DNA of 64,000 nucleotides. Source: Diadema setosum. Its lineage: Eukaryota > Echinodermata > Echinoidea > Diadematoida > Diadematidae. Under the pieces are notes generated by a model, which made no database searches, was not told where the DNA came from, and worked only from the letters and a program-made list of their open reading frames with translations. Positions 29,101-43,300 of the stretch are shown here, one piece after another. Within the stretch, counting starts at the first letter, position 1; every line of letters starts with the position of its first letter. The stretch lies in contig CM067072.1 in NCBI GenBank assembly GCA_033980235.1, positions 17,177,047 to 17,241,046 of the forward strand, in the 5' to 3' direction. Both the position numbers and the translations under genes were made by a program.

Positions 29101-32100
29101 GCTGAGTTCAGCCAACACGACTTACCGACAGAGTTCATCGTGGGCGACAACCGGACGTACGGCGGCTACCACAATGCCCCACTCAGCCCGGGCAACTCGT
29201 ACGGCATCAGCATGTGCAGTGTCAGCCGAACATCCAGGGTGAGTCGGCCGTCGCTGTGTACTGCGATATCATTGTCGATTATTTGGAATTTTGATATCCA
29301 CAGTCAATCTATATCGTCATAGATATTCCATTCTCTGTCGGTATTGTTCGATATTTTGTAAATTACTACATGAATTTCGGTTAAAACGTTTTTGAATCAC
29401 GATTAACCATTGTCATCATAAACGATATCGGCAATAGGTTCTTTGTGGGTCCTCACTTTCATCATACACGGCTGAAAAAAAAAAATGTATGATAGTCATA
29501 TCATATCGAGTCATAAAATACTAGTAAAAAAATTGTACAATGTGAAATCAAGACATAATTCTATGCAGATGAGAAAATGCTTCATTTGTGTCCGTGCCGT
29601 AATTAAAGTATTGCCAGTGGTCCAACTCACGTCTTCTGGGTGTTTTCTACAGGATATGGCGGCAAGCTGCAGTCATCCCATTGAAGTCAAAGGTAATTTC
29701 CCTTTTACAATCTTGAACACTAGATGGCGCTTTACATACTCGTAATACGGCACTGATACGTGGATGTGCTCACTTCTGTGAGTGTGCAGTCTAGAAATGA
29801 TATCATGACCCAGAAGGCCTGTTACAATACAAACATGAAATCCCCTAAAGGGACTTGACGATGATGTGACGAACGGGAAATATATCTGCTTTCAAGTACG
29901 GCCATGTCTACATTTTGTCTGTTTTAGATTAGCTGTTTGGCACATTTTACAAAAATGCATGAACGGGGTTACTTATTTTCATAAATCACAACATCATGAG
30001 GTCAGGATCAACGACTTCTTTAAAGAAGAAAGAATCAGAGCGCGAGTAATCAGGTAATCTGGAAGCAAAGAGCACTCGGGGACGATGGACTCATAATCGT
30101 ACCCAGAAAAAAAGTAGAAAAAAGGACAGAAATCGGGGCAGAGACCGCCGTGATTTGAGATAGACGCTGAGTCATCGGACGAATATAGCAGCCCATGTTA
30201 GAACCTGCCACAACAACCAAGATGGCCGCTGCTCGATTTATTGCTCGCCACACAAACAGGATTATGTACGTGGCCAGGCTTTTGGGGAGATCATCTTTCG
30301 TAATGACACCATTTTGACATCCCCAGTGAGGATTACTGGACGGGCGTACTAGGGGGTAGGAGGTCTGGGGTGGGGAGGGTGCGGGCGCTTGTGCAAATGT
30401 GCACATTTTGGCCGATACAGGGAATTCAAAGGGCGTAGAATTATGAGACTGAAATGTTGGTTGACAAGGGACTTTGTTGTTATTGATAGAAGAGCAAAGT
30501 GATTGATTATAAACCCTTTGTCTGCACCACTTATTAAAGGAATTATACAGTCATGATTCAGAGAGAATCAAAGAATACAAAGGCGTTCGCGAAAAGGAAA
30601 GTTGCTTATGACTGCACAGTGCCATGTTTGGGTTTGTGTCTGATAACCACGGTAGATCATGTAGTATTTGCAATTTATTGTTGTTAATGTTTTGTTTGGA
30701 CCAGTCTTCTTTAGAGAGTATCGTGGTACTCCCTTGTATCCCTCATCCCATTTCTTCCATTTCTTGGCCGAGATGTCAATTGTTTCCCGACAAAAAGATC
30801 CTTTCTTCCGGCTTTATGTAGATCCAGGATGTAAAGGGAGAATATGGATCCAAGTGATGAAATCCGACTTCGGTCTCATGTTTCATTCCACAGGATCTTC
30901 ACAAAGTATTTGGTCATGGAGTTTAACAACTATGATTTTGGCCTCGCACAAACAGGGAAACTTCAAAGTTTTGCCAACGAAATGAATAGAAAGTGTGCTG
31001 TTCAGTCACATAGTCGCATTTCGCTGTTTCTCGTTTACCTTACATACACACTTCGCTGTCTGACACAAACTTTTATCTTTTAATGTCGACCTTTTGCAAT
31101 CTCGAAAGCGATTTTGTTATTGATTTTTTGAAGACCTTCAAAATTAAAGAACGCCGAAGAACCTCATTGCTTGAAACGGATTTAGTTGAACAGCTATACT
31201 TCCTAGGAAAACAAAACAAGAAATGATTCTTTGGTCGTCGAACATGATTAAATGAGTGAATATATTTCTCGTCTGCAGCCAAGCCCAACCTGACAACGTT
31301 GTCGAATGCGTCGGTCTTTCCCAACGAACTCAAGGCCGCACTCGGTGTCATTGTTCTGGTCGTCTTTGTGGCTGCCCTCATCGTAGCCGTCATCAGACGA
31401 AGGTAAGACGATGCCAACTTAAAATAAATTTTCCAGAACTTGACACAGACTACACAGCAGAACAATTTCTAACCAACGATGAACTATAGTTGTTCTTCTT
31501 AGACTTGACTGTTATGTCCTCCAGTCATTGCACCTCAAGCGCTTGCTGCATCTCCCAAATGATTTAACGAAATATTTTTGCTTTGTTATCGCGAACATGT
31601 TAGTGAACACAATAGTGAACATGATCTGTGGATATGGTAGTATGGTACTGTGAATCTAGTTTACTTGAGTTTCAACTTACTTAGTTACTTGGCTACCGCT
31701 TGCATTATTACTTACTTTAAAGTGAATCTTTTGATTTATTCGAAACATGTGTTTCTAAAAAGTAATGATAAAAACAATAAAGGTGTCAAAGTAGGAGAGG
31801 ACTGTTTCAATGAAAGTACACCACATTGTTAAAACAGTGACACTTTTTTAAAGTCAATATCTGAAATGAATTGGTAAACATCGTCGTTCCTTTCCCTACA
31901 AAATCGATCTCACATTGATGAAGTTGACTTGATTAATTTCATAATATAAATCCAACTTTTATCTACGTCAGGCGACAATACCAGTGGAATCCAGCGAGAG
32001 AAAAAAAAAAATTAATCCTTCGCAAAGAGCCGTATTTAATTTCGTTATAGCTTGCGGTTAATCTTTGGTTCTTAACCCTGCTTAAAACGACTAAAGCCCT

Positions 32101-32978
32101 CGATGCAAATTTCAATGGTTTGGGGTTTCCCTTGGCGAGTCGTTGTCTGACTGGTAAATATTCACATTTTGCCCGCGTCTACCCTTGAAAATTTCGTCAG
32201 TGAATTTTGTTGAGATTAGGCAACCAGGCATCCCCAGATTCCACCCCTTTCAATGAACGTCATTCGGCGGCACATCCACAGATGAAATGAAAAACAGGAA
32301 ATTTCGGATAAAAAGGCATGCTATACTGAATAAAAAAGAAAATGACATTTTTGAGAAAGCTGGTGAAAGATTTCTTTCGCTCCACCCTGACCTGAACTCT
32401 CTCGCTAAACCAGACAAACTTAATGTACTCCCTTTCCTGGCCTGACATTCCCTGCTTAGTTCTTTTTTTTTTTCTGTATTATCCTGACTCCGTATATGAC
32501 AAAAAAAAGAAGAAAATAAATGAATAATGATAATTTCTGCCGTCATTATTTGGCAAAATGAAATTGCTTTTAAAATAACTAGAGGTCACATTTCATGACT
32601 TTTTGCTTATCGTGTTTGTTTGTTCCTTTTTAAGTCGAAGATTTGAATAAGTAAAATAAAACGAATTAAAGAATATTTGTTTCGTATTTGTATTATTTAT
32701 TGTTTTATCTATTTTGTTGTTACACAGTGCATTTTTGCTGGCAATAATCTGTCTTTATGTATGTATACCTCTCATAATGTCCTTTACATCAACTATATTA
32801 CACTTATCAAGATTCATAATGCCGTAAAGACGAAAGCTAAAGCAGAAAATAAGAGATTAATGTTTCATATTTCATGTCATTATTTTCCTGCAGGAAGAGA
32901 CTCCACACAACTCGTCCTAAAGAAGGAATTGGTCTCTCGGCTCTAGGTATGTTTCTGAGAAAAAAAATGATTATGATT

Positions 32979-33038
<60 letters not shown>

Positions 33039-35274
33039 ATCATTGTTATTATTATCATTATTATTGTTATTATTATTGTTATTATTTAACTAGAAAAAAT
33101 CCAAAACTAAAATGTTTCCGTATGTATTACTTACATGAGATATACCCCTCTATTATGCTCCTTTTCAAACCCTGACTGTAGTGCGACAGAGTCTGTCAGG
33201 GAAAACTTTACCATGACTCCGCTACCGGTCAGTGATTAGATTTCATATCATTATTTGTCATTAATTTTATGTTTATTTTCGAAGAAAATTTGAAATGTTC
33301 AAAAAAAAAGGTGCATGAGTACATTTTATTATTTATTATTTATTATTTGTCATTACACACTATAATGATTATTACAATAATCATTTATCCTGATAGTAGA
33401 ACTCTTCCTTATTGTGTAATGATGTCAGTTGTTGGTTTGTGTTAATCTTTGCATTTGTATTTGGCGTTATAGTTTGTATGAGTGTTTGCGATCGTTTCTG
33501 CAATGGGAGGGGGTTTCATTGTAGATTGTATGTTATGTGTTTGTGCTCCTTTTGTAGCTGCCTCAATACGCATTAGATGTAAAGCTAACTCAATTTCTTT
33601 CGTGGTGAAACTTTCAATGCTCAATATTGAGATAATGAAATGAAGAGAGCTTTAGTATCAATGAGATGGTACTGATGTTCCCAAAGTATCCAAGCTTATA
33701 ATCACATCCGTGTTGTCGTTTTGTTTCTTGAACTCACAGAGGCGGGAGGAGAAGGCGGGGCATCGATGTCGAATGGAACCAGCTCTACGCTACCTGCCCT
33801 CTCGAGGGCACAAGGCGTCTACAAAGCTAAACGTGAGTCAGAATGCCAGTCGCCTCTTTGTAATGATAATTTAGATATCAGTGTCGACATTGATTGATGA
33901 ATCAAAAAAAAAATATTTGCAGTAGTAAAAAAAAAAGTGTTATTGGTAGCAGTAAAAAAAAAGTGTTATTGGTACTACAATGTAGTATCTTCATCTTTAT
34001 TAATATAATTCTAAAATTTTAACCTTAGATAATTCAATAAACTACTTGTTCTCCTGCAAAAAGAAGTTTCCTCGCAATTTGCATTAATTTTTCGTTCACC
34101 TTTTGATCATCTATTGACTTGAGTTCAAAAAGCAATCCCATTCTTATGCAACGTATTCACTGTCAATAATAATTTTGACTATTAACAAATCTATGGAATG
34201 CATGCTGTAGTCCTACCTCTAAAAGGGAAACAAAACTGGTTGGGATTAAAGTAAGGAAAGGTCATAAAAATATTTGACTGTGATATCTCCCAACTGATTC
34301 AGCTCGCGGGCATTCAGTCATGGCGGTACAGAACGGTCAAAGTCTGCACAACATAAAGCGAGGAAATGGCGCCATGAGGCAACGCCCAAAGACCGCACCC
34401 AAACCAGCCAACCCGGCCTCCATGCGATCCAGATGGCAAGCGCCACCAGCGGTGAAGATCGCAGAGCTGTCCAGCTACGTGAAAGAAAAGACGGCAAATG
34501 GCGAGATGTGCTTTAAGCTGGATTATGAGGTGAGATGACAAACATCACTAAAACGGTTCATGTGATTAACAATCAAAGATGGTAAATTCATAATTTCTAC
34601 AGTCGGACAGTGGTAACACAGTAAATAAGGTAGGCTGTACTTTTATTTCAGTTTGTTTTCTTCGTTCTGCATGCCTCGTGCAAAGAAATTGGAGGCCAGA
34701 ACTGCACAAATGATGTAACATATACCCATTATGATAGTTCAACTTTTTCGATACTAATTCTACCAGTAATCACGAAATCCAGGATGAATTTCAAACATGA
34801 GATGTATAAACATAAGATGTATTATCCCTATACCTTTATTGCCAGTTTGAAAGTATGTTTACTATTACTTTCACTGATAACTTCTCACACAATATACCTT
34901 GTATTACCTTGACCAGCTTTCATCTCACTTTGAGCCTTTTTTATCTTCATTCTAGCGTCTTCCTGATGGCCAGATGTATACATGGGAGGTTGCAACAAGA
35001 CAAGAGAATGTCGCAAAGAACAGATACATCAACATCATTCCATGTAAGACCATTGTGTGTTGTTGTTGTTTTGGGTTTGTTTGTTTTTTTGAGGGGGTGA
35101 GAAGAGATTGAAAGACAAAGAAGGACAGATTGCTGATAAGAGGCTGGCAGACAGATAGATGAATAAATAGATACAAAGATACATAGAAAAATAGAGAGAA
35201 AGATAGTAGAAATATAGATAAGATAGAAAGATACTAGAAAAATAGAAAGATAGCAGAAAGATAGATAGAAAGAT

Positions 35275-35329
<55 letters not shown>

Positions 35330-38300
35330 GATGTATTAATGAATATGTAAGCAGATAATATTTATGTAATGCTATATTGAAGAAGGGAGAAAGAGGGGAG
35401 ATGGTGATCGAGATGACAGACGTTACAAGCAGAATCAATATCTCACTATGCTTTTTTCATAGATAAAGATAAGACCATATTTTCGAGCAGAAACATAACA
35501 GAGTGGAAATCCCAAGACGTTTCTTGGTGAATGTTCGTTTATACCCTGATCTTTTCAATCCCAGTAATTGAAATCGACGTTAGCGATTGGCCAGATTTGC
35601 GATATAACATTTGAATCCAAATGAGATCGTGCCAAACCTATACACAAGTTGTCTGCCAACCTGTGATGGATCACCGTCACTCCTTTCCTGCTCTGGATTC
35701 TGTGGTTACCACTGATCCTCATTCGCAAACGACGGTTTCTAAGAGAAAGAAAGATAATAGTCACAAATACAAATGGCCGTCTGTAGGCCTACATCCATCT
35801 TCCCACAAGTATGATAGGATGGAAGGAAACGAAACATCTCTTCAAAAAGTTGTAAAACAAACAAAACATGAAGATGAACCAACAACTAGCCGTAGACAAT
35901 GATTTTTTATGCAACCTCTTGAAGATATTTAGATATTTCGAGCTATTACAGAACACCTAACTTATGTCGTATAATAGATTTTGTGTTGCTTGTTAACGGG
36001 TAGTGAAAAAAAAATATCGAACTGATGGGTTATTGTCTAGTAAGACATTGCATTACCAGCTTATCATTGCATGTCCCATTCCACAGTTAAGACATCATAT
36101 CGTTTTCCGATACCGTAGTCAACATCTTCATCAGTGACATAGTTCTGGTCAGTTAATTTATTGTCTTCAGGCAATACTTTATTAAGAGCATATTTACTAG
36201 CAAGTCAGAGATCGTGGTATAAATCGATCTGTTGAATACATTTTTTTTTCTCCTTTCCCTCCCTGCAGACGATCATTCAAGGGTCATCCTAGACACGAGC
36301 CCCGACCTTCCCCATGAAGACTACATCAACGCCTCGTACGTCAGTGTGAGTAACAGCGGGTCTGCTTTGATCATTATACATCTTTTCTAGCCCGTTGAAG
36401 ACGAGTCCCGAGAATACTTGGGCAGGTGTCTATATATATGGGAAATGCGTGCTATAGCAAAATCAGTCTGTCCTCGACGGGCTAGTATAGATAGATGACC
36501 ATACCCTGACTTTGTGCACATTGGTCGTGGTGTGTGTAATGGACCTAACCCTCTCACAACTACAACATCAGACTGCCACGGACATTACGCATGATCAGAT
36601 CAGGGTAAAGTTTGGCACTTGAGTATTATCCTAGTGATCAGCAGTTTCAAAAAAAAAAAAAAAAAAGAGCAATAATAATTTCTACTGGCAGAGATTCAGG
36701 CGCAGATTAAACTGACCCCCGTGACTAAGACCCTATTCTCAGTTTATGAATTACAGCCATATTACCAGCATGACAGAACCAAAATTAAGTGGATTTCCTG
36801 ACCCTTGTAATATTGTAAGCTTAGCAGAGCTGAGATTTCTGTGTTTTATTTTTGTCTAAAAGGTGTGGCTACAAGAACGAAATAGATATATGCTTGCAAA
36901 GTATTTATTACGATGAACAAATTAGCCACTCAGCTGTGGAGATATTCGACTCATCCTGTCTGCCTTGGGGTAAAGTCTGTGTGTTAGTTGTGTGCAGCGT
37001 TTATATAACTGTGTGTGTATGTGAGTGTATGTGTGTGTATGTGTGTGTGTGTATGTGTGTATGTGTATGTATGTGTATACTACAACTACGGTTATTTATC
37101 TGACGCGCGTTTTTGCTTGATATTGTAGCAGCGGAAAACCAGTAGTGATAATACATGTTTGCAATGACCAGTTTTCATGCGACGTCAGGAAACTTTCAGC
37201 AGAAAAAAAAAAAACCTACTGGTGACTGAAACAGTTGATTTGAGGTTTGATGCTTTTAATTGACAGTCCATCGTCGCAACCCCCCCCCAAAAAAAAAAAC
37301 AAACAAACAAACAAACAGACAAACAAACAAACAGTTGTTTTGTGTCTGTGTTTGTTTTTGGTTTATTACTGGCTATTATAGGACACAAAGCCACATTCAG
37401 TTGTCAGTTTCACCAACTTATAGGCCTCGAGATTGGACAAAGGTATGACAATCATGCAACGAGATGTAACAGATGTGCTTTTGCTGTTGGCAATACACGA
37501 ACAACGGGTTGGCATACAAACCTATGAACAGCATTCCTGATATAGGGGAAAATGAGAAAACAACAGTCGTTGTTATGATGACTCGTCAAGTCGCTATCAC
37601 GTGACCTGGTTACCGTCTCACCTCGTCAAGTGAATATATCTGCCTCTTTAGGCTCCACGTATTGCTGGTACGTATAATTCAAAAACGTATTACTTGAAGA
37701 ATTCATGCAAGTCAAACCTTGCTGTTGCGATAAATTACACATAAAGATATGTTCCTAACATTTTTGTTTTCTTTGTCTTTTTCACAGGGTTACCTTCGAC
37801 CCAAGGCATACATTGCAACACAAGGTGAGATATTAGAATTTAATAATCTACCGTCTTTTAGATGTAAAGTCAAACCGTATTTGTAAAAGAACGTGAAATG
37901 AAATAATTACCAAAGGCTTTACATTCCATAACCTTTGCATTCCAAGTCACGTGGCCAATAACGAACCAATCATAGCTAGGGATAATGTTTTCGTTCCTGC
38001 GTGTTAGTAGAGCTGCTGGCTTCACAGCTGTCAGTAATGCTAAAATAATTTTTTTTTTTTTTTACATAAGAAAATTTCCATGCTGTTGCGATTGCGTTGT
38101 ATTTGACAATGCTATTGTTTAGAGTTTGATTTTCCTAGCTGCCACTCGACTTCTAGATTGCACATGATCCTGACAGCGTGTAGGGCAATATTAATGTCAA
38201 ATCTGGTATTTGATTTTCTGTCACTTCAACTCCTTCCCCCCCCCCCCCATAGGACCACTGACCACCACTGTGGTGGACTTCTGGAGGATGGTGTGGCAAG

Positions 38301-40308
38301 AGAAGATTCCCATCATTGTCATGCTCACCAAACTGGTGGAAAACAAGAAGGTGAGGGCGCCATTCGGTCTTATTGCGTTGTCGTTGTGTACCTCTTCTGC
38401 ATTTTCTGCCTTCTTCTACCTCCTTTTCTTCTTTTAGTACTTCTTTATCTGTTTGTTTGTATCCTTAGAAGTACAAATGGTAGTAGCGTTAGTATGGTCA
38501 GTCAGTGTATGAGAGAGTAACAACTCATGCACGTAAAAGATCCTGCTTCATTCATTCATCGCAAAGAGCAGGGTGTTTAACCCGGTGAAGTGGTCCCACC
38601 TCACATCCAACTGGACCCCATGGAAGACCAGCTTAGTGTAGCTGAATATGGGCTATCCAGCCATCTTCACAGATGAACAACTGTATTCAATGTATTCAAT
38701 GTAGTAGCACCGTCGTCAATAATAGAATGCATCATAATCGTTTAATATCTGTATCAGTTCAGGCACGCTTAAATTTGTCACAACTACTACTATAAGATGT
38801 TGAATTCTAGGTCTCTTTGCTACTTCTATATACTTTTTTTGAGAGAGAGAGAGAGAGCCTTGAACAGCTTTCTGTGGCATTTCCAGATACTCGCTGAGTG
38901 TTTTCTTCCGATCTTGCTCAGTCATCCGTCAGTCGAATCGAGTTATATTTACTCTCTCTCTCCTCAGAAAAGTCAAATGTTTTTATTTGTTGTTATTATG
39001 ATACGTATATTTAGAATGACGTATTTCAGATTCTACTTCTTTCATAAGTTTTCAAAGATCCTGTACTACCAAACCACATTTTGCGCTGTAAAATGGGATG
39101 ATCATTTCAGTGCTAATTTTTGACGTGGTCCTTTCTTCCTTTGCAGCGGAAATGCGACCCGTACTGGCCGGATGATATCGAAACCTACGGCGACTTTACT
39201 GTGACGGTCATTGCCGAGAGAAACTACCACAACTACACGGAACGAACTCTGACCATCCGAAAGGTCAGGCTCTAGAACTCTTGTGACGTCATAATGGTCT
39301 TTGTTTGCCTGTGATAGCCGATGTATGTGACAGGAAAATTTCTACCTGTTGATGAAGAGTGGTTACAATAAGCCGAATTATTATCGTATGAAACTATTAG
39401 TTACCTGTGGTTGCATCAAACGTCGAATAGAAAGCGACTAATGGTAGACGAAAATGAAGATCATTTTTTTTTTTCGAATATCCTCATATTCATTCCCTGA
39501 TAGCGGCAGTATGATTCGAACAATTTGCAGCATACAAAAATATTGCTGTGGGACTTAAGGAAGAAAGAACAAATGTACAATGTACTATCCATTTGTAATG
39601 TTTGCGTTCATATCTACTGTAGATGGTATCAACACGAAATCTTGAACGTACTGCAGCTAAACAAATTGGAAACCTTGCAGCAATTGATTTACTGTCAGAA
39701 TGCAATATCAAATCATAAATATTTACTGTGTCTACCCTAGACTAACTATAAGTATTCCTCGTAGGACAGAATGCTTTTGAGACGACATGGCATTGTCGCT
39801 CCTGTGTCATAATCATTGCTGTATGAAAATACTCCTTGTGATCGGACAAATATTGTTCTTGACCCTGGGTGATTTTTGTTCTCAGCATTCTATCAAGACT
39901 ACGAAGAATAATAGAAGGTCAGAGTTCAACCTTTCTTATTCTGGTGTTTAAAAGATTAGCATGTGGAGCTGAAGTGTAATGTTTTGACTTTGACCTTTGC
40001 CCCGCCAGGCCTGGGATCCAGAGGAGCGGCGAGTGCAACATTTCCACTACACCGCCTGGCCAGACATGGGACTTCCGGTCAGTGCGACCCCGCTGCTGGA
40101 CTTTATCCATAAGGTCAAAGAGTTCGAGGTCAGACCTAGTGGACCAACCGTCGTTCACTGCAGGTAAATTTGATCACACCTTCTCTGGGTAGTCCGTTGT
40201 GTTTTGACCGTGAGTTTTGACAGAAGCCATAAATATCGATGAATAAATTGCATTTTCATTATACTGACAAAATGCACAAGAGGATGTTCGTTCTTTTTAC
40301 TGACACCT

Positions 40309-40375
<67 letters not shown>

Positions 40376-43300
40376 TATATATATATTTTTTTATTCATTT
40401 TTTATTTTTTTTTTTTGGAGTCGGGGATGTTTGTACCTCTCTGTACATAGGCGCTATAAAGCTAATGCTATTTCTGGTAGTCTTTCCACACCCACTGGGG
40501 CTTCTTTAAGTGACTCTAGACAACACCAAAACCACTTTCTCGTTTGTCAGTTTCCTCCAATAGAACATCTAGCTATTTACGATTCATAAGCTTTACACTC
40601 TTTCACATTAACTTGCGTATATGCTGCGGTACTTTTTCAAAGTAAACAAATACTGTAACGTCCATATAATACACACAGCGTAAGTGCGAAGTGAGAAACT
40701 GAAGTGTATTGGTCAAGCCAAGTTAACCTGTCATCTGTTTTCCGGTCAGTGCGGGAGTGGGTCGAACCGGAACTTACATCACCCTGGACTCCATGATGGA
40801 CATGTCGGCCAGAGAGCAACAAATCAACGTGCTGGACTTCATCTACAGAATGAGAACCAAGAGGGTCAAGATGGTCCAAACTCCGGTAAGTTGGTCACCT
40901 GGGATCCCTCATGCTATCTGAATTATCATCATGCAAAATGTTCACTTATATTGGACAATTCTTTGGAACATTTTACCCGTTTACAAACGTGGGTAAACTT
41001 TCTCAAATATTCAAAAATGGTCTGCAAATAACTGTGATTACGTTCTCGCCGCGTTTTTTTTTTTCTTTATCTATGAAGGTGTCCTATGTACCTGTGTGTT
41101 AGACCTCTGTAATTTTTTTTTTTGTTATTGTGTGATATTTACATTGTGCATTTATTTTCCTTCATATAAAATAATGTATTCAAGTCTTTAGAGAGTGAGC
41201 ATGATTTAAAGGATTGTGCTTCCGCCGCAAACTCATTGTATCTTTGAAAATAGAAATGAACAGATAAGTGAACAAACAACCCAGTGTATTTCGATTGCTC
41301 AGAATGAGTCAAATGTGGCGCTATTATGTAAACATCCCTGCATTTTAATTTCTGTGTTCCCAGGAGCAATACGTGTTTATCTACGAGGCGCTGTTGGAGT
41401 ACCTGCTCTGCGGCTACACATCGGTCCCTACCAAGAGTATCGTGCCGTACTTCACCCGTATGGAGCAGACCAACCTGGCCACCAAGAGGACATTTCTCGA
41501 GGAGCACTTAAATGTGAGTCACCACAATCCGTTGCCTTGGCAACCTTTTTGTACCTCTCCTTCCCGCCATCTCTCTCTCTCTCCCTGTCCACGTATATTT
41601 CATATGTCGCATAGACTGCAAACATGCTCATGATTTACTCAGACATCTTTCAACCATGTACTGTGTGATTACTATCTCATTAAGTACAAAACTTTTTTAT
41701 TTTGTAGTTTGCATGATAGTAAATATACATCAAATTCAATTTCAGATGTTGAAAAAAACTTTTCCATAAGGCGATTGTTGCTTTGCTGTTCTTTAGTAGA
41801 AGTTTTCTATATTCCTGCTATCGATTTGAAGTTGTTTCAAGGTCTGGCGTTGGTAGTGTCATCTTCCCAAGTCCTGCCCTATCTCACACGGTATCTTTTT
41901 CTTCATTGTCTCCTTTTAAACCATCACCATATCCAATACATTTTTAGCGACTTGCCACTTTTGTTCATGGTACGCATGAGTTTTGCTAGGAAGATGTGAC
42001 TGTCATTTATCATGGCATATTCCTCCTCAGGCACTGGACGCGATGTCGATACGATACCACGACACGAGTATGCAGGCCGGAGGCAGTGCGGAGAACCGTC
42101 ATAAGAACAGATACCCCGACATCATACCACGTGAGTCGTACCCACCTTTCAGAGGGAGTTCGCAGACAAGACCATCCAATAGGAGAGGGCCGTGTGTTCT
42201 TGTGTCGCAAATTTCTAGACACTCCTTTGAAAAAGAAAAGTAACGAAAAAGAAAGGACTCCATGCTTGGTACAGACTCTTCACAAGAGATATACAGTAAA
42301 GCAGTCTGGTTTCCTTTGTATGTATTTTCGGTCCGGCATTTCACACTTTACCTCGAAAATGTTTTTGCTCGATAACAAACATACAATGCCATGGAACTTC
42401 AGGGGACTATCCGGTGTAGTCATCGGAGAAGAAATGGAGACTTTTATGACTTCAGTCATTGTCTTGTTCAAATGATTATGGAGCTCAACTTAACATTAAA
42501 AGTTTTACCGCGTTTTACAGATAGTGCAGATAAGAAGACAGGATCGCAAGTAACATCAAAACAGAACCTGACCATTCGCTGACGTTAGGTTTGCAAGTTT
42601 GTGTCGTCCGTATAACTGAGTAATGACCTCTTTGAATAATAGAAATAAAATGTTATGACATCGATGTGTATCAATTTTTATTTTGACGCAGTCCATAACC
42701 ATTTAATTCGTGCAATAGGACGATGACATAGTTCCTTTTGCAGAATTCATGCAATAGCAATATGCATGAAAAGAGGAACAGAACGAGACTCCACGTCACT
42801 GTTCGTATTCTGTCGTCCATGAGTCAATTGAAACATTGATGTGTCAATAGGAGGACATGATGGATTATAGTGTTTGGTCTTCCTTGACTTTCCCCTATAG
42901 TTGACAAATACCGACCATACCTCATGACTGGCTGTGCAGAAGGACAGACAAACTATGTCAACGCCACATTCCTGGATGTAAGTCAACAACATTCTTTAGC
43001 TACATTTCAATGATATTAATAGAGACACTCTTATAAAGCGCTCATTCTACCTAAAAAGATACTCATGGCGCTGTGGAACAGAGTACATATGTATCGTGTT
43101 ACAACAGAGTATCACAGAAAGTATAAGAACCATAAACAAACAAACAATATACAAAATGTCATTTCCAAGTTGAGAGATATGAAATGTATTCAATTTTAGA
43201 GCGGATAGACCACTGTATTATTTATTTGTCATTTTCACAATTGATATATATTACACTTAGGAAGCAATTGTAATTGTATTTGTATTTGACATAAATACCA

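Larger units (their letters stand above)
29239..34955 (+). other. RPTP introns 4 to 9 (transmembrane and juxtamembrane part)
   Basis: Introns of 414, 1586, 1491, 793, 470 and 426 bases between the listed exons. Intron 7 opens with a (GAT)n then ATT/ATC microsatellite (about 32967-33087). I see no further exon, and the phases of the listed exons leave no need for one. Confidence 0.8.

Noticed and set aside
30050..30406. 118-codon minus-strand frame inside RPTP intron 5
   Set aside because: No recognisable domain and opposite to the gene; likely chance.
34947..35438. 163-codon minus-strand frame, the longest in the window
   Set aside because: It is the complement of the GATA microsatellite and overlaps the proven D1 exon 10; the peptide is a Leu/Ser/Ile/Tyr repeat.
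38158..38520. 120-codon + strand frame overlapping exon 13
   Set aside because: Out-of-frame shadow of exon 13; the true frame is fixed by the PTP motif.
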